Below, one piece after another: positions 23,201-35,580 of a stretch of DNA of 64,000 nucleotides. A model generated the notes under the pieces. The model was not told the origin of the DNA, made no database searches, and saw only the letters and a list, made by a program, of their open reading frames with translations. Position 1 is the first letter of the stretch. Every line of letters starts with the position of its first letter. Source of the DNA: Turnera subulata. Lineage: Eukaryota; Streptophyta; Magnoliopsida; Malpighiales; Passifloraceae. Where the stretch lies: positions 1 to 64,000 of the forward strand of contig JAKUCV010007115.1 in NCBI GenBank assembly GCA_028386065.3. The letters run 5' to 3'. The position numbers and the translations under genes are program-made.

Positions 23201-26200
23201 GTTTTTACGATACCTCATTACATGCACAGTTTACAGTGTTTAAGCTCTTCTTAAATTCCGAAATCTGTGAAAGAGGTAAAGATAAGATCGCTATGGAAGA
23301 AAAGGGGAAAAAAATCTTTGAGAGCGAAGATTTATTAAAATTGGACAAATAAAGCAGATACCACCAAACCTGAGTGCCGAACTGAATCTTGAAAGAAAAT
23401 ACTCTTAATTTCGATTCAACCCTTGGCACTTTCATCAGCTCCAGAAAATACTGAACATAGAAAGGTGAATAATGCATGTCATTGTACACTTCATTCCAAC
23501 TAATAATGAAACTTACAATGTTGAGTTCACCACAAAAGAAGCAGCAGTCTTTATAGAATAACAAGAATGATAACTGCATAATGTAATAAACAACAAAAAT
23601 GGAGAAACGGGGAATGGCATCCAAATGAATAGATAAATTATTTGGACAGTGATAGAAATACACCCAATATCCTCAATCTTAATATCAATCCAAAAGCATT
23701 GCAATATATAAAACCGAGATGACACAAACTCCACCAGTTCCTAACAGGTCCTTTTTTCTCACTTTTTTTTCTTTTCTTTTTTGATAAAACAACAGGTCCT
23801 TTTTGTTGCCTCCTAAATAGGCCATCAAGCCTCCAACTTAAGCATACCCAAATACTTGTTTCTAAGTATGAATGCAACTAGATCTTTCATGAAGGATTTA
23901 AGTATATCCATCCATTTAGCTTAGTTATCAGTAGTCAATGTAGTGCTGCGTGAAAGATTTATATAACTGGTCTGAATTTAAGTATCAAAGCTCATACATC
24001 TAAATAACCAAAAGAAAGCCAGCCAAATCAAGTTTCAGATTAGTAACGGACACAAGTTCACAGCATCACATGCTATGTTCCAGAGTCCGAGGAGGTAAAA
24101 CAAACAAAGCGCGATAGCAGGATTACAGTGTTTCATTTCAATAAGAGATGGAAGCTGAAGAAGACAGAAAAACTTTGCAAACCTGTTCACATTTTCCCAA
24201 GGCGTCTTTGTCACCAGTGTAGTTCTGCAATAGTAGAGTAACAGAAATCAAACATGTGATACCTTGTTGATCTTTCACTAATATAATGCAAAGCTACTCT
24301 TGAAGAAAAAATGCAAGACAGAATTACACATCATAAGCTTCACCTTAAGTTGTTCCATCTCCTCCTTAGTGGGACAGAACTTGATAAGATTCTCCACTTG
24401 ATCACCATCTAGAACTGACTCATCCATGGAAAGTACTGCAGCCTGAAAGTATGCAAGAAGGGGAAAACGAGGAAGCAAGTGGCACAAGTAATAGCAGGTT
24501 AGAACTGACATTCCAACAGGAACTTGGGAACAAGAAGACGGCTACGAGATTAGAAAAGGGGGAAACACCTACGATTAACCTTGTATCTTCTTCAGAACAA
24601 GCCAATAACTAGAATATTTACAAGTGCAAAGAACAAAAAAGAATGTATCATTCCTTGCATCAGGCTAAACTGCATATTCAGGCACCCGATATAAGATATC
24701 TCACAAAATCCAGTCTCTATAGCTACGCTAATTTGCATTAGTTCATAACAAGCTCTAAAGCAGAAATAGATCAACCAGTTTCGTTTTCACAGTGTAGAAG
24801 TAGATATATTTCCCCTAGATATATACGTGAAGAATTTATAACATAAGATCAAATGCCTAGGGCCACAAACATGTGCATCAGTGCTTTTTAAGACAAAAAG
24901 AAATGCAACATTTATATTTGAATGCTTGTTTCAGCATGTATGCAATACAGAGTCAAACCACGATGTGAAATAATTACTTCTAGTAACCTCACATATTAGA
25001 TGTCTACGACCAGAATTTGTATCTGTAACCATAGAATGGCTGCTGCTATGCTGCTAATTTGCAAGGACTGAAAGGAAGACTATCTTACCATCATGTCAGA
25101 AAGTGGCATCTTTACTTTTGTGAGCATAATTTCGGTGTTGTTCGCCCTCCTCAGGTCAATCTATAACATAAAGAAAAAGACGGAAATTCCATAAAGAGGT
25201 GAAATAATTTATGCTTACCAAACGATATATCAAAAAGCCATACTAATTGATGCATAACAAAGATGACTTGCAAGCATGCCAAGGATGTATGTATCTCATC
25301 ATTATCAAATGTAATAGCTACATAAATGAGGAAGTGAAAATTTTTGTTGTCTAGAAAATTTTTGTTGTCTATTCTTGGGGTTTCTTCATACATCAAATGC
25401 TGCAAAGGAAAAATTAAGCATCAGCTTTTCAGGGTCAATCCCAAAATGTCCATTGTTTTGCAATAGCATCAGAATTTTTTAACTTATTTCTGATTATCTT
25501 TTGCAGTGTTACCGGGTATCACATACTAGATTGGCGCCATTAATGAAATCACTAAAAATAAAAACAGAAATTTCATCGAATCAATTCGTAAGTGGGATTA
25601 TAAATACCATTCAGTTACCAATACAAGGTTAATGGACAAATACAAAGACTATGCACTGTGCCTTACAGCTTAGAAACATTACTGCATACCAATGCGTCTT
25701 TGGGAAGTTTTAGCAACAGGTGAAGATTAGATCATAATGATGCCTACTGATGCTAAACAAGGGGAGGCATAACGACATCTAAATCAGCTCAAATCTTCAT
25801 GGATGCACTTACAACATTTTAATGGGAGAAAAGAAAGGAAGCAGAGGCAACATGATGATGAAAACACCCCAGGCAATGATAAAAATATTTGTTAATTAAT
25901 TTCCAACACACAGTATGTTTCTACTACCAGCTGAACTTTATCTGTTTTTGCTGCAGCAGCTTTGCGTCTCCCTCCACCTTTATCAGCAGGCTTCGGTACT
26001 GTCGCAGAAAAAAGGGTCTCTATCTCTGAGACGTCAAATTCTGGAGCACTGTGGGAAAAGGATCCGTTAAAGGCAGATTAAGACCAAAATGCATGCCCTT
26101 ATCACAGTACAGATTTAGCATCTGTCCAATAAAAGCATTTTTTTTAAAAAAAAAAAGAGGTGAGTGATTAGTTTTGTTAGTTAAAGAAGTTACAGTACAT

Positions 26201-29200
26201 TTGAGACTCTCCATGTCTTTGCAGCTCTTCCCACAAGCTTCCTTGCAATGCCCTTGTAACCTTACTCCAATGTAAAGGCTTCAAGTTAGATCTTCTAGCT
26301 ACTGCCCCGGAACGCGTAAGCCCACGCCCTCTAGCCGAGGGTAGGCCTCGTCCACCACCTGGACCGGGTGGAGGTGGAGGTCCACCACCTGCACCGGGTG
26401 GAGGTGGAGCTCCAGGAACACCGGGAGGAGGTGGAGGCCCAGGAACACCAGGAGGAGGTGGAGGAGGTGGGCCACCGCCTCTCAAAGGTGGAGGAGGGGG
26501 AGGTGGGCCACCGCCTCCAAATGGTGGAGGGGGTGGTGGAGGAGCCGCAAACCCGGGAGGAGGAGGAGGTGGTGGTGCTCCAAACCCTGGAGGAGGCGGT
26601 GGAGGTGGAGTTCCACCCAAAGGAGGAGGTGGAGGAGGAGGTATTCCATTAGAAGGTGGAAGGGGTGGAGGGGTAGGTGAAGCCCCACGAGCCATAAATG
26701 GAGGAGGTGGTGGTGGAGGTGGGGTTCCAAGCACAGGAGGAGGTGGTGGTGGAGAAGCTCCACGAGCCATAAATGGGGGAGGAGGTGGTGGAGGTGGGAC
26801 ATGCATGGGAGGAGGTGGTGGTGAGGGAGATGGAGCACCATGCATAGAAGGAGGAGGCGGTGGCGGTGGAGGGGGGGCTCCATGCATCGAAGGAGGTGGT
26901 GGTGGGGAAGTTGGGGCTCCATGCATAATAGTAGGGGGTGGTGGAGAAGCCTCGCGAGCCATAAATGGGGGAGGTGGTGGTGGAGGTGGCGGAGAAGCTG
27001 CACGAGCCATAAATGGGGGAGGTGGTGGTGGAGGTGGCGGAGAAGCTGCACGAGCCATAAATGGGGGAGGTTGTGGAGGTGGGGCTCCATACAAGGGAGG
27101 CAAAGGGGGTGGCGGAGGTGGCGGAGAAGCCCCACGAGCCATAAATGGAGGAGGTAGTGGTGGGGCACCATGCATAGGAGGTGGAGGTGGTGGAGGTGGC
27201 GGAGAAGCCCCACAAACCGGTGGTGGAGGTACGGCTCCATAGACAGGAGGTGGAGGGGGTGGAGGTGATGGTGGAGATGGAGTGCCATACGAATGTGTTG
27301 GAGGGGGAGGAGGAGGGGGAGGGGGAGGGGGAGGGGGAGGAGCTACTGGTTGCTTATGCCGTGCAGAAGGAATTGCTAGTGAGGGTGTTGTTGGTGAAGG
27401 GTCAATTGAAGATGGTTGAGAGCTTGTAATTGTAGAAGTAGAAACTGAATTATATATAAATTTCCAAGGAGGGGCAATTGGTTGAGAAGGTAGCTCCAAC
27501 CCAACATTCTGTTGTCTCTTAGATGGAAGAGATGGAGGGGGAGGGACAAGCGGAGGTTGCGGGAAGGATGCGTGTTGTGAAGTTATCTCGACATTCTGCC
27601 CGCTAAATGAAATGGAGGTGGAAGGTGGAGGCGGTGGTGGAGGCGGAGGCGGTGGCGGAGACAGTGGTTGAGATGAAGGATAAAGTGCAGGAGGTGGAGG
27701 TGGAGGTGGAGGTGGAGGATAAAGTGCAGCTGTAGAGACAGCAACAGAAGTTGATGAAAGCTGTTGTAGCAATTGTGGTGGTGGAGGGGAAGGGGAAGGA
27801 GAGGCAACAAGGGTAGGTAATGCTCCACTTGAAGACTTGGATGTGGCAAGCAATGAGGAGCTGTAACTATGAGGAGGAGGAGGGGGTGGAGGAGGAGGAA
27901 GAGATGGTGGGAGAGATGGAGGTGGGGTAGGAGGCGAGGAGAGCAAGGAAGAATGGCTCACAACTTCTGCTATAGGAGATGGTGACACAGCTGGAGAAGA
28001 AGTAACCTCGCTTGAAACTGAATCTTTAGGAGCCGAGGCAACAGAAGAGGCCTTTGCATGGGAACCAAGATTAGAATCCTTTGGAGAAGCACAGAGCGCA
28101 AGAGCAGGTGGGGCGCTATTGTATCTTGATGGTGGATATGATACATGCATTGAATTCGTGAAAGGGCCTTTATTGGAGGGAACCCACCGAGGAACTGTGT
28201 TTGGTTTTGCCATTTTCCCGTTAGTGACCTGCTGTTCAAGATGCTTGGCCTTTGGCTTGACAGTGGCAGAATCTACAGTGGTTTTGACGTTTGATAGAGT
28301 TTGCCTCCTGGGGGAAGGTGGCACTACTTTCTCAGGTTTTTGTCTACCAGCATCAGGCTTTGGCGATGGAACCCTGGCTTCCAGCTTCTTCTTTGTGATA
28401 TTGTTTTCGCTGCCACCCTTATCTTCAGTCTCTTTGATGTCGCCGGCCACATCATCAGCCACTTCCTTTGTTTGATTATCTCCCAGCATATCAGCATCAA
28501 CTACCACAAAGTCTAACTTGGCCTCCCCATCATCCACAGCAATGTCTTTCACAACTTGAAAATCAGGATCCACCTTCTTGTCTACCTTGTACTTCACATC
28601 ATCCACGGCAATATCTTTTACAGCATCAATATTAGAAATCATTTTCCCCTCCTGTTTGTGATGGGAAATATTTGAAACCATTTTCCCCTCCAGTTTGTGA
28701 TTCCCATCGTCAGAGGTGCAGTCTTCAAAGGAGTGGGGATCCGCATCGTGCGCATGGGAAACTGTGTTAGTATGAGCATCTACCTTGGTTTCATGTGCAT
28801 CTACAATGCTGCTGAAGATCTCTTCTACTTCAAAAAATTCTTCAGGTGAAGCAGCATCGTTCTCATTTCCATCTTCAGTTGCCACGACTGTGGTGAGATC
28901 AGGCAGAATAGCATCAGCATCCGCAAAAAGTACCTGATACAGATATAAGCATGCATTCAACTCCTAAACCTTCACAAAAGGGAATGAGCAAAAGAAAAAC
29001 AGTAGCCTACCTCTGCCCTAAAGTCCTTAGGATATTGGTCCCTGGCATCCCAAAGAGTGTCGATCTCATCACGACTCAGCATCAAAATGTTAGCTCTTAT
29101 AAATGCTGTGTGAAACATAACTCTGAACATCATCTCCTCACGAACATGATCTTCGTCCAAATGAACGCACTCGAGAACAACATCGCCTTGAACACGGCAC

Positions 29201-30579
29201 CGAATATCTATTTTCACCAGCATACACTCATCCTGCAGTTGAGTTCCATAAGAAAGACCTTCGAATGAAAATAACTAATCTTTCATTTTCAAGTACACAG
29301 CTTAGCCATACTACCTGTTGGTAGTGACGGGCATGCTTCTTGGTCTTTGAAGTCGAGAACAGAAGCTTAGAAGTTCTATTGGCTGGTTTTGTTGCATCTT
29401 GGCCATAAACTCGCAAAACTGGCCGGCAACCTTTTCCTCCATCAAACAGTGGAAGGCTTCTAAGCATCAGACAATCCAGAAGCAAAGGGGTATCAGATGG
29501 GGGCCAATCAGAACCAAAACTTCTTCTAGAAATGTACTGGAGATATCTTAGTTGAGATGGTTGTGGATTTAAAGGAGACAGAAGCTGGAGAAGTTCCCTT
29601 GGAGCTTGCTTGTAGACCATTTCAAGAGTCTTCTGCTCCCCGGTATACTGCTTCCGGTACAATAGGAGACCAGCAAGCATAAAAGCAAGCACGGGCCACC
29701 CTCCTCTTTCACAATGCATTAACAGCACATTCTGCTGCCCCTCCAAGGACAACCAACTTTCACTGGATCGAAGATAGTGGTGGATCATCTCCAATGGAAG
29801 CATTGGACACCCTTCGTACTGACGAGGGTATTCCATAACCGTCATATCATACTGAGAAAAAATATCGGAAACTTGGCTCCGCCTGTCCCCTTCCTTGAAG
29901 TTGAACACCATGAAGGAAGCATCAGGAAAGTAATCCTGCAGCTGCGCTACAATTCCCCCAAAGTACAATTTGTACTCATCCTCTTCCAACACATCGGTGG
30001 AGAAGCAACAGTCAAATACTGCAAGAATAGAAAAACCACAGATAGAAAGTTATAGTATATATTTCACTTAGCAAACGCTACAACACCGTTTTGGCAACAA
30101 TGAAAAATGCATCAACTCAATTTCCATCTTTGAACTCTAGCTACAATGAGAAATGCAGCAACTCAATTTCCATCTTTGAACTTTAACTTCCATCTCTCAA
30201 CTCAGCCCTAAGCCCTTATCCAGCTCAATTACGTAGAAACACCGACCGAGCACAAAGGAGCCTGGTAAACCCTAGAGATTGCATTGCATTGTGTTCAAAT
30301 GTTTACCAGACTGCAACAATCAACCTACATTCATCAACAGCATAACAAAAACCCTAAATTGAGCTACATCACGAACCAAATTAGGCAAGAACTCACGCCT
30401 GTCACGCATTTCATCAAATCCAAAGAAATCATCAACATCAAAATATACAGAGAGAGAGAGAGAGAGAGGAAAAAGAAATGAGAGAGGAGGATGCCGGGGA
30501 AGCTACCATAGACTCGTTCGGAAATCTCGAGAAGCCGATCCGGCGGCTTCCGGTAGAAGAAGCGTCTGAACAGCGCCAT
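20217..30579 (-). CDS. FH20-like: Class II formin (PTEN-like, C2, FH1, FH2), 1629 aa
   Basis: Nucleates and elongates actin filaments; plant class II formins attach to membranes through a PTEN-like module. Seventeen exons: 30507-30579, 29315-30018, 29011-29232, 26199-28933, 25928-26048, 25089-25160, 24344-24442, 24183-24224, 23370-23450, 23214-23264, 23047-23128, 22519-22613, 21901-21972, 21708-21824, 21063-21131, 20910-20976, 20217-20404. All junctions are GT-AG and the 4890 bp stay in frame. Domains: N terminus MALFRRFFYRKPPDRLLEI, PTEN-like to about 190, C2 about 195-330, a very long proline-rich FH1 at about 665-1195, FH2 from LKPLHWSKV at about 1220 to 1590, then a charged Lys/Glu tail. 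The phosphatase loop reads HCERGGWP and lacks the CX5R arginine, so it should bind lipid but not hydrolyse it. FH13/FH18/FH20 type is by recognition only. Confidence 0.96.
26345..27930 (-). repeat. Tandem proline-rich coding repeats in formin FH1
   Basis: Within exon 4, runs of 7-13 prolines alternate with short linkers such as FMARAAS, FMARGAS and MHGAP, repeated many times. A unit with FMARAAS recurs as an almost exact tandem copy near 26990-27065. FH1 poly-proline tracts bind profilin-actin. DNA-level repetition of CCA/CCT codons makes this part prone to length change, and misassembly is possible. Confidence 0.85.
30098..30189. repeat. 46-bp tandem duplication in formin intron 1
   Basis: CAATGAAAAATGCATCAACT at 30098 recurs with a few changes at 30144; both copies continue through TTTCCATCTTTGAACT. 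A third partial copy may follow. Confidence 0.8.
30449..30468. repeat. AG dinucleotide microsatellite in formin intron 1
   Basis: About ten AG units in the first intron, close to exon 1. Confidence 0.85.
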
Positions 30580-33500
30580 CTGATGGCGCTGTTATCCCCT
30601 TGACCGGATCCAAAACCGTCGGTTTGTAATTCCACGGGGCGGATCACAATTGACCTAATAACACCACAACCGATCCCGATTTCCTCCAATTCAACCACGC
30701 CACGGAACCGGAACAACCAAAAAAAAACAAAAAAAATCACCGGTTATCCAAACCAGGCAGGAATCTTCCGGATGCAAAGTTTGTCACGCAATCTATTCTC
30801 CTCCAAAACCGCAATGAGCGTCAGATTAAGATTCAAACGTCTACAGAATCCCGGTGGTTAGGTCAAAAAGGCAAAACAAAAAAAGCTTAACCCCAATTCG
30901 TTGTTCTTCTTCTTCAGCTTTAATGATGATTAGAAAGGATTAGGAAACACAATTATGCAATCAAATGTGCAAATTAGAAAGAGAAAGAGAGAAAGATAGA
31001 GTGGCACAAGTGACAGTAAGGATGAGGATCAAGGTCAAAAATGTTGGATTGGAATTAGGGAAGGGAATTTTTTCTTGGATTAGAAACCTTTTAATTTTCA
31101 GCTTTTGAATCAAATATCACATGGGGGGGCTGGCTTGGAGAGAAATAGAGAGGAAGAAAGAGAGAAAAGAAAGAAGCGTAGTGGACTGAAAAGGCGACCT
31201 GGCCGAAAATGAAAAAGAAAAATTTTAAAAAAAAGAAAAATAATTATTTGTCTGTTACAATTGTTTTGGGCTGGATTAATTATTTTTTTTTGCGAGCTTG
31301 TGCAATTTTCTAATGGGTGACACGTGGTAATTATTTCGGACATGTCATAAGGACAGCACGCGACACGCGATCTGGAGAGAGAGTGTGGGAAGGAAAAAAA
31401 GAGAGGGAAAAAAAAAAGTCGGTTACACACAACAAAACCAGGGTATTAATTTTTCCTTTTTTCTTTTTTGACAGTTGGAATATTCCAGAGTCTCCTTGGG
31501 ATAGACGGGTAAATATGGTAATAGCAATAAAATAACCGTCAACCCCCCCGGTTTGTATATTTGGCAGTAATTTCCATTTTCCGACATGGAATCTCTGTTA
31601 TTCCGTTTTCTTTCCAAAAACATTATCTTAAGTTGTAACCTGAGAAAATAGAGTTAAAAGATGGAAAGTAGTTAAAGAAGTTTAAATGAAGTCTAATTTC
31701 CCAATTCCAACAAATTTGCTCTCTCATAAATCTATTTTTACAAAAATCCAAGCTGGGATTTATTAATGTGATTTACAACCGAACGTGGTTGCCATATTTT
31801 GACTACGGATCTATGCTTTTTTATTTTTATTACCGAAATAGTATATATCATCAGACCTAATTTGAGTTATGACATGAAAAAGTAGTTAAGAAAATTAAAA
31901 GAAGCCCAGCTTCCAATTTCAGCAAATTTGCTGCATGCTACTATTCTTAGAAAAATCCTGACATATATGTATATTCACTAATGTATTTTTTTCAACTGTT
32001 TAATATTGTTTTTAATTTCCCTTATTATACCAAAAACAAAATGGTTTCTTTGTTTCTCCGGCCGACATCTCACGACCTCTGTGCCTGTCCCGGAAGAAGA
32101 CACTTTGACAGGTTACCTAAACGGCACGTCGGTCGCTGAATTTCTCGTTAGCTACCAAATGCCATGGAAATAAAAGAACACGTACCCATCCATTTCCATT
32201 TGGTATCTACACTCTCAAGGTTGCTTGCCTTGCTTTTGTAGCCTAATGGTAGGTGGCTAGGTGCTACTATATGCCCCCACATTTCAATGTCACATCTTTT
32301 CTTTTCTCCAAACTTTTTTTCATCTATAATATCTCCTTATCTTTTACTTATCTATTATCCATCCCCTACAAGACTAACAGAAAAAAAGTTCTCTTTGGGA
32401 TCTTGTCCAAAATATGTTTTTGGAGCTACATCAATGGCTCACGTGATGTCATTTTAATCTGTCAAAAATACCTTTTTTTCAAAAAAAAAAAAAACTTGGA
32501 TCCCAGCAACTTTGTGGTCCTTGAAAGAGCATCGTCCATGGTGGTTGATTGTGCCCCTTCACAGAAAAAAGATGGTGGTCCATGAAACAGTGAAGACTTG
32601 TCGGCTACCATCAATCATTAATCCACATCCATGGATAGGTTCATCTTATGCTACCTCTAAAAAGAGTGTTTTGTTGTTGATTAATAAACTAACCTTGTTT
32701 CTTTGCATTTGTAGTTGTGTGAAATCAATGCTTCAGTTCTTCTCCCCAAAAATATATGATTAACAGCTCGTGTTTATGTTTTCTTTTCGTTTCATGTGCA
32801 GAATCACTGTTCCATTTCTTGTCACGTAGACAAACAATTGGATGTTTCTTTTTCTTTTGGATATATGTGAAATTAATGTTCCATTTAGCTTATGGTCCCC
32901 TGATTTTTTTTTTTTGTATCATTTTGCGCAAGTATGATGTTGCATTAACATCACTATTTTTGTTTCCTTTAGCGAGTCCATGAGACATAAAGAGAAAATA
33001 GATATGCCTCCTCTTTTCTAATATAAAACCAAATTCTTTCATAAATCCCAAAAAAAAGAACAAACAAAGAAAAGAAGTAGAACCCTAGAATCATAGATTA
33101 AATTATGTACTTTACAAAAAAAAAATGGGGAACAGTACAAAGGAGATCTGATGCCAGACAACTAGAGGATGAATTTATTACTATCAAAAAAAAAAAAACT
33201 AGAGGATGAATTTCCCAAGTTGACGAAATAGTTGTCGTCCATGTTAAAAACACACACATCCATTTCTTTGTGGCGGTGATATTGACGCATAAATTCATTG
33301 GATATTTTCCAGTTTTATCAATAAAACGACAGAGCTCCTCGGCGTTCAATTGCAAAATTCCAGTTTGCATTAACATTTGGATTTTGGAGTGATCCCAGGT
33401 ACAATCTTTCTATTTTTTTTCTGTATATGTCGCTATTGAAAGATGCTTACTAGGAAACAAACCATTGTTAGTTGATTTTGAAACTCTGGACTGCGATCAA

Positions 33501-35174
33501 TTTGGAAGGATTCTTACCTTTTAGTATACAAAGACATTTACTTTCAAGTCTAATGAAATGGTTTCCACAACAATTATTGGCACCCATTGATCAAACGGGG
33601 ATATGACAGTAGCAAAAAAACTATCCTCAGTTGCCGACCTAATAATACACACACTATTTTTTTTTTCACATTTTTAGTTTTTGCTTTTTGGGTGCTTGCA
33701 ATTTGTAAGATAATAATGGTGAACCAAAATTCTTTAAATTAGTTTTCATATAGAGGATTATATTCGGAAAATATATATATAGAGATGATTATCTAGATCA
33801 AGAGGGAGGACTGATGAGGGTACTTGTCGGGCTATTATAGATCTTCTTAATGGGCTATTATCTGCAAAGATTTATCTTTTTGAGTATAAGGCCCAGTGAA
33901 TAGCACTTCTAGTAGGCTGGGCCTCCACCAACAATAGTCCAATAGATGAACTGTTGTAAAGAACATATCCTCTGTATTGGGTCGCCCATGAATAGATTAG
34001 TTTAGCTTAGAATCTAAGATGCAAATGTTAATGTTCCCTTTTCCTCCAAAGAAAATACAAAAAACTTTATTTTCCCTAGAATCTAAGATACAAATCTTCA
34101 AAGTGGATGGCTGATTTGTCAATTTGGATCTCAAGAATCAAGATGTAATAATTCAATCCGACAATCTTGATTTTGTGGCAGTGTTGGACTTGAGAACATC
34201 CCACTTGTGCATTGTATCCGCTTTACAACTCACAGGCCTCAAAGTGCTCAATTTCCACACCGAGTTAAGGAATGCGATTTAATTGCAAATAAAAATTGGC
34301 AACCATGACCTTAAATTCTATTGATTTCGTCATTCTCATTGAGAGCCTTCTAAGCCATACTCACATATAGACATACAGTTCCATGCACCTAAAAGCCTAC
34401 TTAGTAAGAGATTTGTATTTTGGATCATAACTTCTATTATGCCAAAAATTTAAATTAATACCTCGTAAGTAAAGTACAAAAGTATAAGCTTAGAATTTGC
34501 AATATTGGCTGTTTTCTGGTGCCCAGACATCCGTAGCACGCCTGTATCATATATTTTTCTCGACAAGCACACAGTATCATCTTTTGTTGTCCCTTCCCGT
34601 GAGAGAAGCTCCTTTCATCCTTTCAAAAAATGCCAATACCGCGGCTCGCCTTCTCCCCGGGCAGAAGCTTCAACGATTTTATGACATTCTTGCTGCTGCG
34701 CTCCTCAATTTCTTCCAACAATTGATCGAGCTGTATCGGTCAACTGTAGGAAAGTGGCCAATTGTTGTCAACTGGTATCAGTACAACCACGGATCTCATG
34801 TTTGCTTTGTTTACTTTGCAAAAAGACAAAGCAACTGGTGAAATTTGAGTTGAGATTCCTAGTAGTTGCACTATCAGTAGTTAGCTAGCGAAGCAGTGTA
34901 TTATTCTCTCCACCTGGTTTGCCTTCCTTTTTGGGTTTCTTGCTTCACCACCATATTCCTTCATCTCTTCCACTTTTTAACACATTTGTCATCATAACAA
35001 GCTACATCTTATATAATTCCAATCCCACTCCTGCTTCAATATACAATAAGGATATACATTTACACTCTCAGGATGAATTTCTACAATAAGCTGTGGGATT
35101 CTGTTACTCCAAAAAAAGACTAAGACAAAAACGTGGACTAACCCCACAGCCCTCACTAAAGGATCAAAAAAAGA
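30580..35174. other. Intergenic: formin promoter side and long AT-rich stretch
   Basis: 30580-31100 should hold the formin 5' UTR and promoter. Beyond it the sequence is AT-rich with homopolymer runs (A-runs near 32485 and 33190, T-runs near 32905 and 33655). A diverged duplication of about 110 bp occurs at 31660-31770 and 31876-31985, sharing AAGTAGTTAA and CAAATTTGCT blocks. A GC-richer open frame lies at 34497-34841. I recognise no gene. Confidence 0.5.
31660..31985. repeat. Diverged direct duplication
   Basis: Two segments about 216 bp apart share AAGTAGTTAA followed by related text ending AGCAAATTTGCT or ACAAATTTGCT. The similarity is moderate and the boundaries are unclear. Confidence 0.45.
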
Positions 35175-35580
35175 ATGAAAAAAGGAAGGAGAAGAATGAT
35201 CTGTCTAACTAAAATGCTAACAATCGTGAAGAAAAGAAGCACAAAACCGCTGACCATCAATCTCAAAAACCTTTATTTGGTTCCCTCTCTCCTATTACCT
35301 TCTTCTATTCCACTCTCCCACTTTTTGACTGAGAGCAGTAACCAAATGTATCTTCTTTTTCTTGGTTTCATTAATAAAGCAGTCTTGTGCTTCTCTATTC
35401 GACTGATGAAACTGGTTGGTGCGAATGTGTCATTCATAACAGATGGAGATGATCTTTTCTTTCTCTTGGGGTTGTGCTTCTTGATTCCTGGCCTCTTCTC
35501 GGATCGTTTCATTCACCACCAGTCGCAGGGAAGAGGGTGGGAGAGGGTGGGAGAAGCATATTTACAATTGACGATGATGC
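35175..35580. other. Probable 3' UTR side of the CDK-like kinase gene
   Basis: Lies just beyond the kinase stop codon on the minus strand. An open frame on the plus strand (35175-35663) overlaps the last kinase exon, shows no known motif and is treated as chance. Confidence 0.45.

Noticed and set aside
26368..27429. Long Gly-, His- and Leu-rich open frames on both strands over the formin proline-rich region
   Set aside because: They are shadow frames of the repetitive CCA/CCT coding sequence of FH1; the formin frame is fixed by conserved domains on both sides.
31110..31430. 106-codon minus-strand frame upstream of the formin
   Set aside because: Low-complexity Phe/Ser-rich translation of pyrimidine runs; no gene signal.
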